Below are positions 55,571-64,000 of a stretch of DNA of 64,000 nt, piece after piece. Position 1 is the stretch's first letter. Each line of letters opens with the position of its first letter. The stretch lies in the NCBI GenBank assembly GCA_022113835.1, contig JAILWY010000028.1:4340001-4404000 (forward strand). The letters run 5' to 3'. Origin of the DNA: Atopsyche davidsoni. Lineage: Eukaryota; Arthropoda; Insecta; Trichoptera; Hydrobiosidae. The notes under the pieces are model-generated. The model saw only the letters and a list, made by a program, of their open reading frames with translations. It made no database searches and had not been told where the DNA came from. The translations under genes and the position numbers were made by a program.

Positions 55571-58500
55571 TCTAGCAACCATTCAACCACATCCAGTCTT
55601 TCTACTATGGCAGCCATGTGTATAAATGATTGGCCACCACTGTTCCTCGTGTGAATATCTACTCCAAGTGTAACAAACGTCTTCAGCGTTTCTATCGTAC
55701 ATTTATTTAAAATACCTAAAAACAATATATTATATCCAGCATTATCAACAACATTTATGTCCCACCCCAATTCTAGCAACCATTCAACCACATCCAGTCT
55801 TTCTACTATGGCAGCCATGTGTATAAATGATTGGCCACCACTGTTCCTCGTGTGAATATCTACTCCAAGTGTAACAAACGTCTTCAGCGTTTCTATCGTA
55901 CATTTATTTAAAATACCTAAAAACAATATATTATATCCAGCATTATCAACAACATTTATGTCCCACCCCAATTCTAGCAACCATTCAACCACATCCAGTC
56001 TTTCTACTATGGCAGCCATGTGTATAAATGATTGGCCACCACTGTTCCTCGTGTGAATATCTACTCCAAGTGTAACAAACGTCTTCAGCGTTTCTATCGT
56101 ACATTTATTTAAAATACCTAAAAACAATATATTATATCCAGCATTATCAACAACATTTATGTCCCACCCCAATTCTAGCAACCATTCAACCACATCCAGT
56201 CTTTCTACTATGGCAGCCATGTGTATAAATGATTGGCCACCACTGTTCCTCGTGTGAATATCTACTCCAAGTGTAACAAACGTCTTCAGCGTTTCTATCG
56301 TACATTTATTTAAAATACCTAAAAACAATATATTATGTCCTTCATTATCAACAACATTTATGTCCCACCCCAATTCTAGCAACCATTCAACCACATCCAG
56401 TCTTTCTACTATGGCAGCCATGTGTATAAATGATTGGCCACCACTGTCCCTCGTGTGAATATCTACTCCAAGTGTTACCAACGTCTTCAGCGTTTCTATC
56501 GTACATTTATTTAAAATACCTAAAAACAATATATTATGTCCTTCATTATCAACAACATTTATGTCCCACCCCAATTCTAGCAACCATTCAACCACATCCA
56601 GTCTTTCTACTATGGCAGCCATGTGTATAAATGATTGGCCACCACTGTTCCTCGTGTGAATATCTACTCCAAGTGTAACAAACGTCTTCAGCGTTTCTAT
56701 CGTACATTTATATAAAATACCTAAAAACAATATATTATATCCAGCATTATCAACAACATTTATGTCCCACCCCAATTCTAGCAACCATTCAACCACATCC
56801 AGTCTTTCTACTATGGCAGCCATGTGTATAAATGATTGGCCACCACTGTTCCTCGTGTGAATATCTACTCCAAGTGTAACAAACGTCTTCAGCGTTTCTA
56901 TCGTACATTTATTTAAAATACCTAAAAACAATATATTATGTCCTTCATTATCAACAACATTTATGTCCCACCCCAATTCTAGCAACCATTCAACCACATC
57001 CAGTCTTTCTACTATGGCAACCATGTGTATAAATGATTGGCCACCACTGTCCCTCGTGTGAATATCTACTCCAAGTGTTACCAACGTCTTCAGCGTTTCT
57101 ATCGTACATTTATTTAAAATACCTAAAAACAATATATTATGTCCTTCATTATCAACAACATTTATGTCCCACCCCAATTCTAGCAACCATTCAACCACAT
57201 CCAGTCTTTCTACTATGGCAGCCATGTGTATAAATGATTGGCCACCACTGTTCCTCGTGTGAATATCTACTCCAAGTGTAACAAACGTCTTCAGCGTTTC
57301 TATCGTACATTTATTTAAAATACCTAAAAACAATATATTATGTCCTTCATTATCAACAACATTTATGTCCCACCCCAATTCTAGCAACCATTCAACCACA
57401 TCCAGTCTTTCTACTATGGCAGCCATGTGTATAAATGATTGGCCACCACTGTCCCTCGTGTGAATATCTACTCCAAGTGTAACAAACGTCTTCAGCGTTT
57501 CTATCGTACATTTATATAAAATACCTAAAAACAATATATTATATCCTTTATTATTAACAACATTTATGTCACACTCCAATTCTAGCAACCATTTGATAAC
57601 ATCCATCCTTTCCACTATAGTAGCTTGAAGTAGAGGGGTGGCACCGTAAAAACTCCTCGTGTCTTTATCAAATTCTCGAGGTTTCAAACTTTGTATTATT
57701 TCTAGATCGTTGTTGAACAAAATCCCCATTTGTAAGGGAATATCGCCATAATAGTCTTTAGCATTTAAATCCACATTATTTTGTATTAATACGCATACTC
57801 CTTTATTCCAATTGTAAGTTAGGGCCAAATGAATTGGATTAGTCTTATCTGCAGTATGGGTCGGTTTGTTTACATCCGCTCCGTATTTAATCAGAAGTTG
57901 CAACGAAGCAAGCTGCTCATTAGATATAGCTTCCCCGAGGAGAGATATGTGTGCTGTACTGCTGTCAAAAATATACTCTTTATCTGTAGCCACAGCATTG
58001 GCGTCCATACACTTTAAGGCGTTCTCCAGAATCATCTCAGTGCCTTCTATCACCGAATATCTTATTATATCTCGGAAAAGCTGCTTTTCATAACACTTCT
58101 CAAAAAAAAACATATTTTCATCATCAGCATATTCTCCATTGAAAAATTTTCTTACGTCCATAAAATCATCAGTAGCCAATATATTATTCAAAAAGACATT
58201 TATTTGCACTTCCATTGCCAATTTACTTTTTAATAACGCACTGAAGTATTTTGCCAAAAAGTATTCAGCAAAGGTCTGGTGTATGAACTGCGGCTTATCG
58301 TGGACAACTGCCGTGATCAACCCCTCGTTTTTATTGCCTTTCGAGTAATTGGACAAGTTTTTAAGGCATTCTTTCTTTTTGTCCTCAGATAATATAGCTT
58401 CAATGTGTTCGCTCAACAGTGCATAGATAGCCAAGTCCTGGTGACATTGAATAAATCTCTCGTACTCTTTATTAATAATGTCCATTAAATAAACACTACT

Positions 58501-61500
58501 TAACGACGACTCAGTGTGCGCTTTCCTAATAAATGTTTTGAATTTCTTCTCCACGAAAATTTGGAATAACTTGTTTAACCCATTTCCAGTTGTAAATGCC
58601 ACATTCCCGAAATCATTTTCAGTCGCTTCTCTCGAACCTTCTTGCAGAACCTCCACCAGCATGTTTAGGTGGAGAGGCACGCAGCAGAAAGACTTCAGGT
58701 TATTTGCAATGTCTTTAAAATCACAATAATTTATTTTTCCATGACTTTGTTCAGAATTTTCTGAAGATTCCGACTTCACCGGACATATCTTTTGGATAAA
58801 GAGATCTTGATCACGTTCAGTTAGAGGTTCTAAGTGGTGGCTGAATACACCCAATGATTTCTCCACAAACTGGCACATGTGACTCCTAGTGCTGACAACG
58901 AGTCCGATGTTAAATTTTTTCAGTTCTTTTAGCAAGTTTCTGACAATATCCTTGTAATGTGGACTGATCTCGTCATACCCATCGAACAATAGAACGACCC
59001 CCTCTCGTTTATTCAGAAGAGATGATTGTAGCAGGTCACTGCCGAGTGAATCGTTGTTGAAATGCATTTGTAATATATTTTTACAAAGAAAATCTATCAA
59101 TTTTTCTCCATCTAAATATCCAAGATCGTTGCTGTTTTTCACACGGTCTATTAATTTCATAAGGTCATAAGTATGATCTTTGAGATCTATCTTAAAAACC
59201 CATTCATTATGGAACCGATTTTTTCTATCTTCTGCTAGATGAGAAAGAAAAGTTGACTTTCCTGCGCCGGCACCATTACTGATTATGAAAGTGAAGGGGG
59301 TCGACTGAGATAAGAATTCCCCCTCTCCGAGGCTCTGTCCTCCGGAGCTCTCTTCAGTGACACGCATAATCCTATAATTTAGCAACTGTTCAATTTGTCC
59401 GTGTGTTTTCACCCATGTCAAAATCTTCAAATTGTGTATGTGAATCCAATGTATATTTTTATGGCTATATGTATCACAGATATGTTTAAAGTTTTTCTCA
59501 TTTTCAGTACCGTCAGAGTCTAATATGAAGTATTTAGCTGTAGAATTGAACTGCAGTCGGTGATTATCCGTTTTAAATGAATAAAAACGAGGGTCAGACT
59601 CAGTTGCATCGTAAAATTCACTGTTCATTTCTTCCCATTTTGCAGAATCTGGTTCTGAGATTTCCTTCTCTTCTTTGCCAGTGGACAGAATATGATTAAA
59701 TTTAAGCATATTTTTAAAATTACCATCAGTCACTCCGGACACAGCAAAAAGGTCCTCTATATTTTCATTCCTCAGAATTTCCCAATCAATGTTGATAACT
59801 TGAGATATATTCCGTCGAATGTAATTTGGATCACATTTGGATATTTCGGTTCCAATATGAATCTCTGCGTCTCGGAGGAGCTTCTCAAAGGTACCAGTAT
59901 CTATATTGTTATAAAACTCTTCTGGGAGAAGATTGTTCAAGACAACACAGTGACCTTGGAAGTTCACTGTCGTTTGCATCAGAGAAGCTTGAGACTCCTC
60001 GGTGAGATCAATAAAATTATACTTGACCTGCGAAAGTACACACTCAGGTTTCCACTTTACGATGTCCGAATGAATTTCACCGTGGTGCACCAGCATGACA
60101 GTTGCCGTGGTGTTAAGAAGTATACTTTCTAGAACGTGATGCGCCTCTGCTGTCCACTTGGTGTCGTCGCACTCCACGAGCAGCAACTCCATACTGCCGG
60201 CCCTGCAAATGCTGCTATCAACCATCTCACGCGTCTCGGGCATCTGCAGCGTGCTTAGTTTGAGAAATATGAATTCGTCTTCTTTTGAGAACCTCTCACA
60301 TCCGTGCAACATCTGCAGAACGACGGCTGCCCCTATGGCCGTGTGCTGTATTCGAAAGCAAATGAGCCGCTCTCTTCTTGCGTGAATTAATCTCATCAAT
60401 GGCTCCGTGTCAGCACTTGCTATTTGAAAATCTTTAAAAATGCATCTCTTGAGTTGAGCTTTATAATTCATGCTGATGCCGACACACACCTGATCGATTA
60501 CTTCGGATTTAACTTCATTAATAAGATTTTTACCGCTCTCGAGTGTTAAAGCACTTCGATCTTTGTCCTTGAACCAGTCCATTATTTTAATTTGTAAGCC
60601 ATCATAAAAGCGCTTGACTGGACTGACCTGTATCTTTTCTAAGCTCTTAGTGATTATATCATCCAGCTGGGTCTCCGAGGGCTGCTCCAGAGCAAGCAGC
60701 AGTCTGTCCATAAATAACATAAAATCTCCTTTTGCTACTGGCTCCGGGAATTGTTCTTCCGAATTGTTGAAATCTTTATCAAATTTATTTGGCAATTTCA
60801 AATCCATTTTTAGCAAATCCTCAAAGTTTGGTAGTTTACATTCATTCCCGTTATCGGTTTTTTTATGTCGTTTACTTTTACATTGTTCTTTGTGTTTATC
60901 AATGCACTTGACAAAAATATCCCGGAAATTGCTTGCATCAGGAAGTTCATTCTTTTGAAATTCAATGCAGAAGCTGGCTTTTTTATTGTTGATATTCAGA
61001 ACTCCGGCGAGCGGTTTTTGGTATCGCTTTATAAGGTCAGATCGCAGACTCAACGTCAGACCGTCCCTGCAAAAAATCTCGCACAGCTCCATAGCCAGTT
61101 TGTACCCATCCGTGCCTCTCCAGATACCCTCTAACAGTTCTTCTCGCGCACTCTCCGTCAGCTGGTACAGTCCAGCCTTGTCACTGCAGTGGAAGAGTTC
61201 CATGTACCCCTGAACGTCAGGATAGTTCTCCGGTCGCACTGCAGACAGTGATATTTCTGATTCCTTAAAAGCAGCGTTTGTGCAGAGTATGAGATGCTGA
61301 GCTTCTCTGATGGAAATTCCATATAAATTTTTTTCTTTTTGCTGGATGTCTTGCCACGACTGAAAGTATTTTCCTACACAGAAGTCTCCGCTCTCTGCCT
61401 TTAGATCGTCTATTGATATTATTCTGCTACTGTAAGTTTTGTGCTTTGCTTGTATTAAATAAGTGGTTTGTAAGCCATTTTTTTTACGGGAAAAAAAAAC

Positions 61501-61683
61501 GTCATCAAATTTTCCGGCATCCTCAAACTCCGTTCCAAGAAAGAAAGGCTCGTCTTCTGATAGCGCTTGTATGAGGCAGAGGATGACCAGCTTGAGTTGG
61601 TATGTGATTCCCTTTAAGGACTGCCCAAGGGAGTTGTTGATTTTGCTATCTTCCGTGGTGCATTTTTCTCCGTATTCTGCCAT
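55540..61683 (-). CDS. NACHT4: nuclease-like, NACHT NTPase, ankyrin-array protein, truncated C-terminus (2047 aa)
   Basis: Uninterrupted frame. The N-terminal nuclease-like domain has GTEFEDAG, FDD and QAK as in NACHT1. Walker A GAGAGKST lies near 803, Walker B LLFDGYDEI near 898, and FIHQTFAEYFLAKYF near 1120. Ankyrin repeats start near 1240, followed by about ten highly uniform 67-aa units (SFIHMAAIVERLDVVEWLLE, INVVDNEGHNILFLGILNKC). Cys of the ELGCDI motif is Trp (ELGWDI) in nearly every unit, a change spread through the array. The protein ends in the unrelated DIIYCF because a 25-bp deletion between two TATGTCC repeats shifts the frame, but about 95 percent of the protein remains. It may well be functional. 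Confidence 0.88.
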   Translation of the reverse strand: MAEYGEKCTTEDSKINNSLGQSLKGITYQLKLVILCLIQALSEDEPFFLGTEFEDAGKFDDVFFSRKKNGLQTTYLIQAKHKTYSSRIISIDDLKAESGDFCVGKYFQSWQDIQQKEKNLYGISIREAQHLILCTNAAFKESEISLSAVRPENYPDVQGYMELFHCSDKAGLYQLTESAREELLEGIWRGTDGYKLAMELCEIFCRDGLTLSLRSDLIKRYQKPLAGVLNINNKKASFCIEFQKNELPDASNFRDIFVKCIDKHKEQCKSKRHKKTDNGNECKLPNFEDLLKMDLKLPNKFDKDFNNSEEQFPEPVAKGDFMLFMDRLLLALEQPSETQLDDIITKSLEKIQVSPVKRFYDGLQIKIMDWFKDKDRSALTLESGKNLINEVKSEVIDQVCVGISMNYKAQLKRCIFKDFQIASADTEPLMRLIHARRERLICFRIQHTAIGAAVVLQMLHGCERFSKEDEFIFLKLSTLQMPETREMVDSSICRAGSMELLLVECDDTKWTAEAHHVLESILLNTTATVMLVHHGEIHSDIVKWKPECVLSQVKYNFIDLTEESQASLMQTTVNFQGHCVVLNNLLPEEFYNNIDTGTFEKLLRDAEIHIGTEISKCDPNYIRRNISQVINIDWEILRNENIEDLFAVSGVTDGNFKNMLKFNHILSTGKEEKEISEPDSAKWEEMNSEFYDATESDPRFYSFKTDNHRLQFNSTAKYFILDSDGTENEKNFKHICDTYSHKNIHWIHIHNLKILTWVKTHGQIEQLLNYRIMRVTEESSGGQSLGEGEFLSQSTPFTFIISNGAGAGKSTFLSHLAEDRKNRFHNEWVFKIDLKDHTYDLMKLIDRVKNSNDLGYLDGEKLIDFLCKNILQMHFNNDSLGSDLLQSSLLNKREGVVLLFDGYDEISPHYKDIVRNLLKELKKFNIGLVVSTRSHMCQFVEKSLGVFSHHLEPLTERDQDLFIQKICPVKSESSENSEQSHGKINYCDFKDIANNLKSFCCVPLHLNMLVEVLQEGSREATENDFGNVAFTTGNGLNKLFQIFVEKKFKTFIRKAHTESSLSSVYLMDIINKEYERFIQCHQDLAIYALLSEHIEAILSEDKKKECLKNLSNYSKGNKNEGLITAVVHDKPQFIHQTFAEYFLAKYFSALLKSKLAMEVQINVFLNNILATDDFMDVRKFFNGEYADDENMFFFEKCYEKQLFRDIIRYSVIEGTEMILENALKCMDANAVATDKEYIFDSSTAHISLLGEAISNEQLASLQLLIKYGADVNKPTHTADKTNPIHLALTYNWNKGVCVLIQNNVDLNAKDYYGDIPLQMGILFNNDLEIIQSLKPREFDKDTRSFYGATPLLQATIVERMDVIKWLLELECDINVVNNKGYNILFLGILYKCTIETLKTFVTLGVDIHTRDSGGQSFIHMAAIVERLDVVEWLLELGWDINVVDNEGHNILFLGILNKCTIETLKTFVTLGVDIHTRNSGGQSFIHMAAIVERLDVVEWLLELGWDINVVDNEGHNILFLGILNKCTIETLKTLVTLGVDIHTRDSGGQSFIHMVAIVERLDVVEWLLELGWDINVVDNEGHNILFLGILNKCTIETLKTFVTLGVDIHTRNSGGQSFIHMAAIVERLDVVEWLLELGWDINVVDNAGYNILFLGILYKCTIETLKTFVTLGVDIHTRNSGGQSFIHMAAIVERLDVVEWLLELGWDINVVDNEGHNILFLGILNKCTIETLKTLVTLGVDIHTRDSGGQSFIHMAAIVERLDVVEWLLELGWDINVVDNEGHNILFLGILNKCTIETLKTFVTLGVDIHTRNSGGQSFIHMAAIVERLDVVEWLLELGWDINVVDNAGYNILFLGILNKCTIETLKTFVTLGVDIHTRNSGGQSFIHMAAIVERLDVVEWLLELGWDINVVDNAGYNILFLGILNKCTIETLKTFVTLGVDIHTRNSGGQSFIHMAAIVERLDVVEWLLELGWDINVVDNAGYNILFLGILNKCTIETLKTFVTLGVDIHTRNSGGQSFIHMAAIVERLDVVEWLLELGWDIIYCF
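55570..57600 (-). repeat. 201-bp ankyrin repeat array with 603-bp higher-order period in NACHT4
   Basis: Units at 201-bp spacing from about 55647 to 57456. Combinations of DNEGH/DNAGY, TFV/TLV and HTRN/HTRD recur every three units. Segments near 56430-56630 and 57033-57233 encode the same peptide 603 bp apart, showing that blocks of three units were copied together. Confidence 0.93.
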
Positions 61684-61700
61684 TTTTCTTTACATCTCTG
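61684..61700 (-). promoter_or_regulatory. NACHT4 leader: start-stop uORF and 3' splice site
   Basis: CAG, then AGATGTAAAG with ATG-TAA at 61695-61690, then the main ATG 6 nt later. The base before the uORF ATG differs from the other genes (GATG instead of AATG), but the start-stop is kept. Confidence 0.5.
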
Positions 61701-64000
61701 AAACAAATTATTGAAACGAACATTGAGAATAAAAGAATACATTTTCTTTATCTGATAATAAAGGTCTGTCAGGGTCAACAAAATTAATTATTACAATTAT
61801 TTTACTCTCACCAAAAATTATAACAATAAGAGAGTGGATGCGAATACATTTTGATAATCGTAAACCAATCATAAGCACATATTGTTTTTGAGAAGAGGTG
61901 GGTTTTCGTTGGTAATTCCTGAAAAAATTATTCTTTACTATTTCTTAATTCTATTCTTAATTTAATGCAAATATTAATTTTAAAAAATCTTAGCCGGAAA
62001 AGTTGATACCTCGAGCGCAGCACACCCTGTGTGGGCAGCGGCCGTTATTTACAGCTGTATTTAGATTCGGCCATTAATGACATCATCCGTATATTTTAAA
62101 AAACAAACACATCGCATGAAGATTTTATCGAAAAAATATTATGACTAACTTAAGGTTTTTCTAGAAGAACAATTAGCGTAAGAATAATTTAAGCTTTTCA
62201 ATTTATTTTATTGTAAAAAAAAAAAATGGTTGCATTTAAATTTTTATTTATTTATTATAAATGAAAACATATTTTTTAGACTCTGCACTTAGATATAAAT
62301 TGTAAATTAAGGGTGTAAAAAAGCAAAGGAGTACAAAGGATTTAAAAAAATGTAGCCTCATAAAAATCATGCTATAAGAAACTCAGAAGGTAAGTATATA
62401 CGATAAAACGCTTCATTCTCGGTGTCCAGTGCACGGAGCCTCGCTCTACTTCTCTGAATGGGCCGAATGTTTTTCTCATTTTGCAGATCTTCATCTTGGT
62501 TTTCAAACGTAGCTTTAAAAAAAAAAACCTCTCCATATGGAAATTAGAGTAATGCAGCATAATTTACTGAAAACAGTGACTCCGCAAAAGGGGAATCCCC
62601 CAATACTTTCACCTGCGCACACTTAAAAAAATTCACAAAGATTTTTTAATGAAATATTTATAGAAGGATATGTGGCTATGGATATGATATGTGATATGCA
62701 GTGTGAGATATATAAAAAGTGTGATCAATAATGTGCGTTAGTTAACATCAATGTTTAATAATACGAGTTCCGGAAAATAATTTTTCATTATCAAAGATAC
62801 ACAATTGCGATAATCTCGTAACCTGTTCAGATATCACAAAACCGGATGGTGTTTTGTCTGAAACGGAGCGCCAAATAAATACGCTTCACGAGATACGTAA
62901 ATAATATAAATAATGACAGTAGGTTTAAAATATTATCAACTCACACTTTATCTGCAATGGTTACTTAGTTTCTACACAGTGGAGTTATCTTGGGCATTTA
63001 AAACTATTGCAAAAACACCGCCGGTGACTGATAAGCGCCGCCCGCACTTCGTCAACAGTCTGCAAAAACCAGAGATGCAAAAATTTCACCGGCTGCGAAA
63101 TAGTGATGGGCACGAAAGAATAATTCGCTTTTTTTTTATCATACTCGATTAAATAATAAATATTTTGCCAGAGAGTACATGGTGGAATTCCATTTTAATA
63201 TTTTAAATAGAACGAAATACTTGAGGGATTTTTCCGCATGTTAATTTTTATTGGTGACCGGTTTCGCCAACTTTTCACGTTGGCAAAACCGGTCACCAAT
63301 AAAAATTAGCATGTGGAAAAAATCACTCAAGTATTTTAATTTTATTTTAAATATATTAAGAGAAAAAGGCGTTGAAGGAGAACAGCCATAGCTATATAGC
63401 TTTCACCTCACATATATTAACCAAATAAGACAATTTAGACTTTCGCATAGCTTTCACTTCACATTTTTCAAATTAATAATACAAAATAAAGCTTCACATA
63501 GCTTTCACCTCACTTAAAGCAACACAAAAACATTTATTTTGCTTTCACCTTCATCTGTTGTTAATACCCCACTAAATACAGTCAGTGATACTAACAAGGC
63601 ATAAGGCCTGTTGAAAGTTCCTGCTACTGAACTCTTGAGGTACACAAAAAGAGTACTGACTTCGATGTTGGCTTCCGGCAGGTAATTAATGACTAAAAGT
63701 TAGGAATTCCTCAAACAAGACTCACGAGATAAAGTTGCAGGTAGTTAGTAGTAGACTTATGGTTAGGTAAAAAAATATATTTATATACATACATATTTAC
63801 ATATTGATAAGAAATTATAAAAAAATTACATATTTTCTAAAAAAAGAAAATTTGAGACAGCACTACGGAAAAAAACAAGCTGACAATAAAAAAATGTGGA
63901 AAATATTTAAAAAAATACAATACTGAAATTAAATGCTAATCAAAAAGAAAATGACTTAATAATACTATTTCAATACAAATACTGAAATGACAATAAAACT
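61701..64000. other. NACHT4 5' flank and repeats to the window end
   Basis: Positions 61701-62380 repeat the NACHT 5' flank without the mariner insertion. Positions 62740-63060 hold another copy of the interspersed block (TTTATCTGCAATGG and the CTTCGTCAAC phrase). A long palindrome lies at 63215-63336. The remainder is AT-rich with short repeats around TTTCACCTCAC. No gene is supported; the short open frames here are within repeats. Confidence 0.6.
63215..63336. repeat. Long perfect-type palindrome (foldback repeat)
   Basis: Left arm 63215-63271 and right arm 63279-63336 are inverted repeats of about 57 bp with roughly six mismatches around a 7-nt loop (TTTTCAC). Each arm contains ATTGGTGACCGG and TACTTGAG. 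The same sequences end the repeat blocks at 21.7, 33.9 and 49.55 kb, so this is a compact form of that foldback family. Confidence 0.85.

Noticed and set aside
14763..61683. Bacterial contamination as explanation for the NACHT genes
   Set aside because: They are interleaved with a spliced FAR gene, its partial duplicate, and mariner and Jockey elements, and the segmental duplications join them to these. They are therefore in the animal chromosome, although the ultimate origin may be lateral.

Overview
The window looks like insect nuclear DNA. It is AT-rich, has a spliced gene with GT-AG introns, and carries mariner, Jockey-like LINE, hAT-like, piggyBac-like and solo-LTR insertions. I cannot fix the insect order from sequence alone.

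Layout. Positions 1-8262 hold no gene I can defend, only a small TIR element and GC-rich candidate promoter segments. A complete ten-coding-exon fatty acyl-CoA reductase (FAR) gene lies at 8268-12079 on the plus strand. The rest is dominated by four very large genes on the minus strand whose coding regions are uninterrupted: NACHT1 (14763-21275), NACHT2 (24476-31096), NACHT3 (42246-47555) and NACHT4 (55540-61683). A NACHT gene fragment (37374-37804) and a 3' partial copy of the FAR gene (37917-39469) lie between NACHT2 and NACHT3. The block FAR 3' end, NACHT gene, mariner, foldback repeats and LINE occurs twice (about 10.4-37.0 kb and 37.8-52.7 kb), so the locus grew by tandem segmental duplication. 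Later TE insertions can be dated by empty sites in the sister copy.

The four large proteins (1769-2206 aa) share one architecture. They have an N-terminal domain with an E, D and QAK pattern typical of Mrr/Cap4-like PD-(D/E)XK nucleases, a long helical middle region, a NACHT NTPase (GAGAGKST, LLFDGYDEI, STR sensor), an NLR-like helical segment (FIHQTFAEYF) and a C-terminal ankyrin array. In three of them the array is built from 67-aa (201-bp) units homogenised at DNA level. NACHT2 carries the N-terminal module twice and ends in divergent ankyrin repeats plus a lysine-rich tail. This layout parallels bacterial antiviral STAND (Avs) proteins with nuclease effectors. Its presence as an expanding, apparently intact gene cluster in an insect is the most interesting thing in the window. 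A defence role is inference.

All four genes also share a 5' leader with a 3' splice-site-like sequence and an AUGUAA start-stop element just before the main ATG, suggesting a 5' UTR intron and translational control. The ankyrin ends look like the fast-changing recognition part: unit number, higher-order repeat pattern and C-terminus differ between paralogues, and NACHT4 has been truncated by a 25-bp deletion between short direct repeats.
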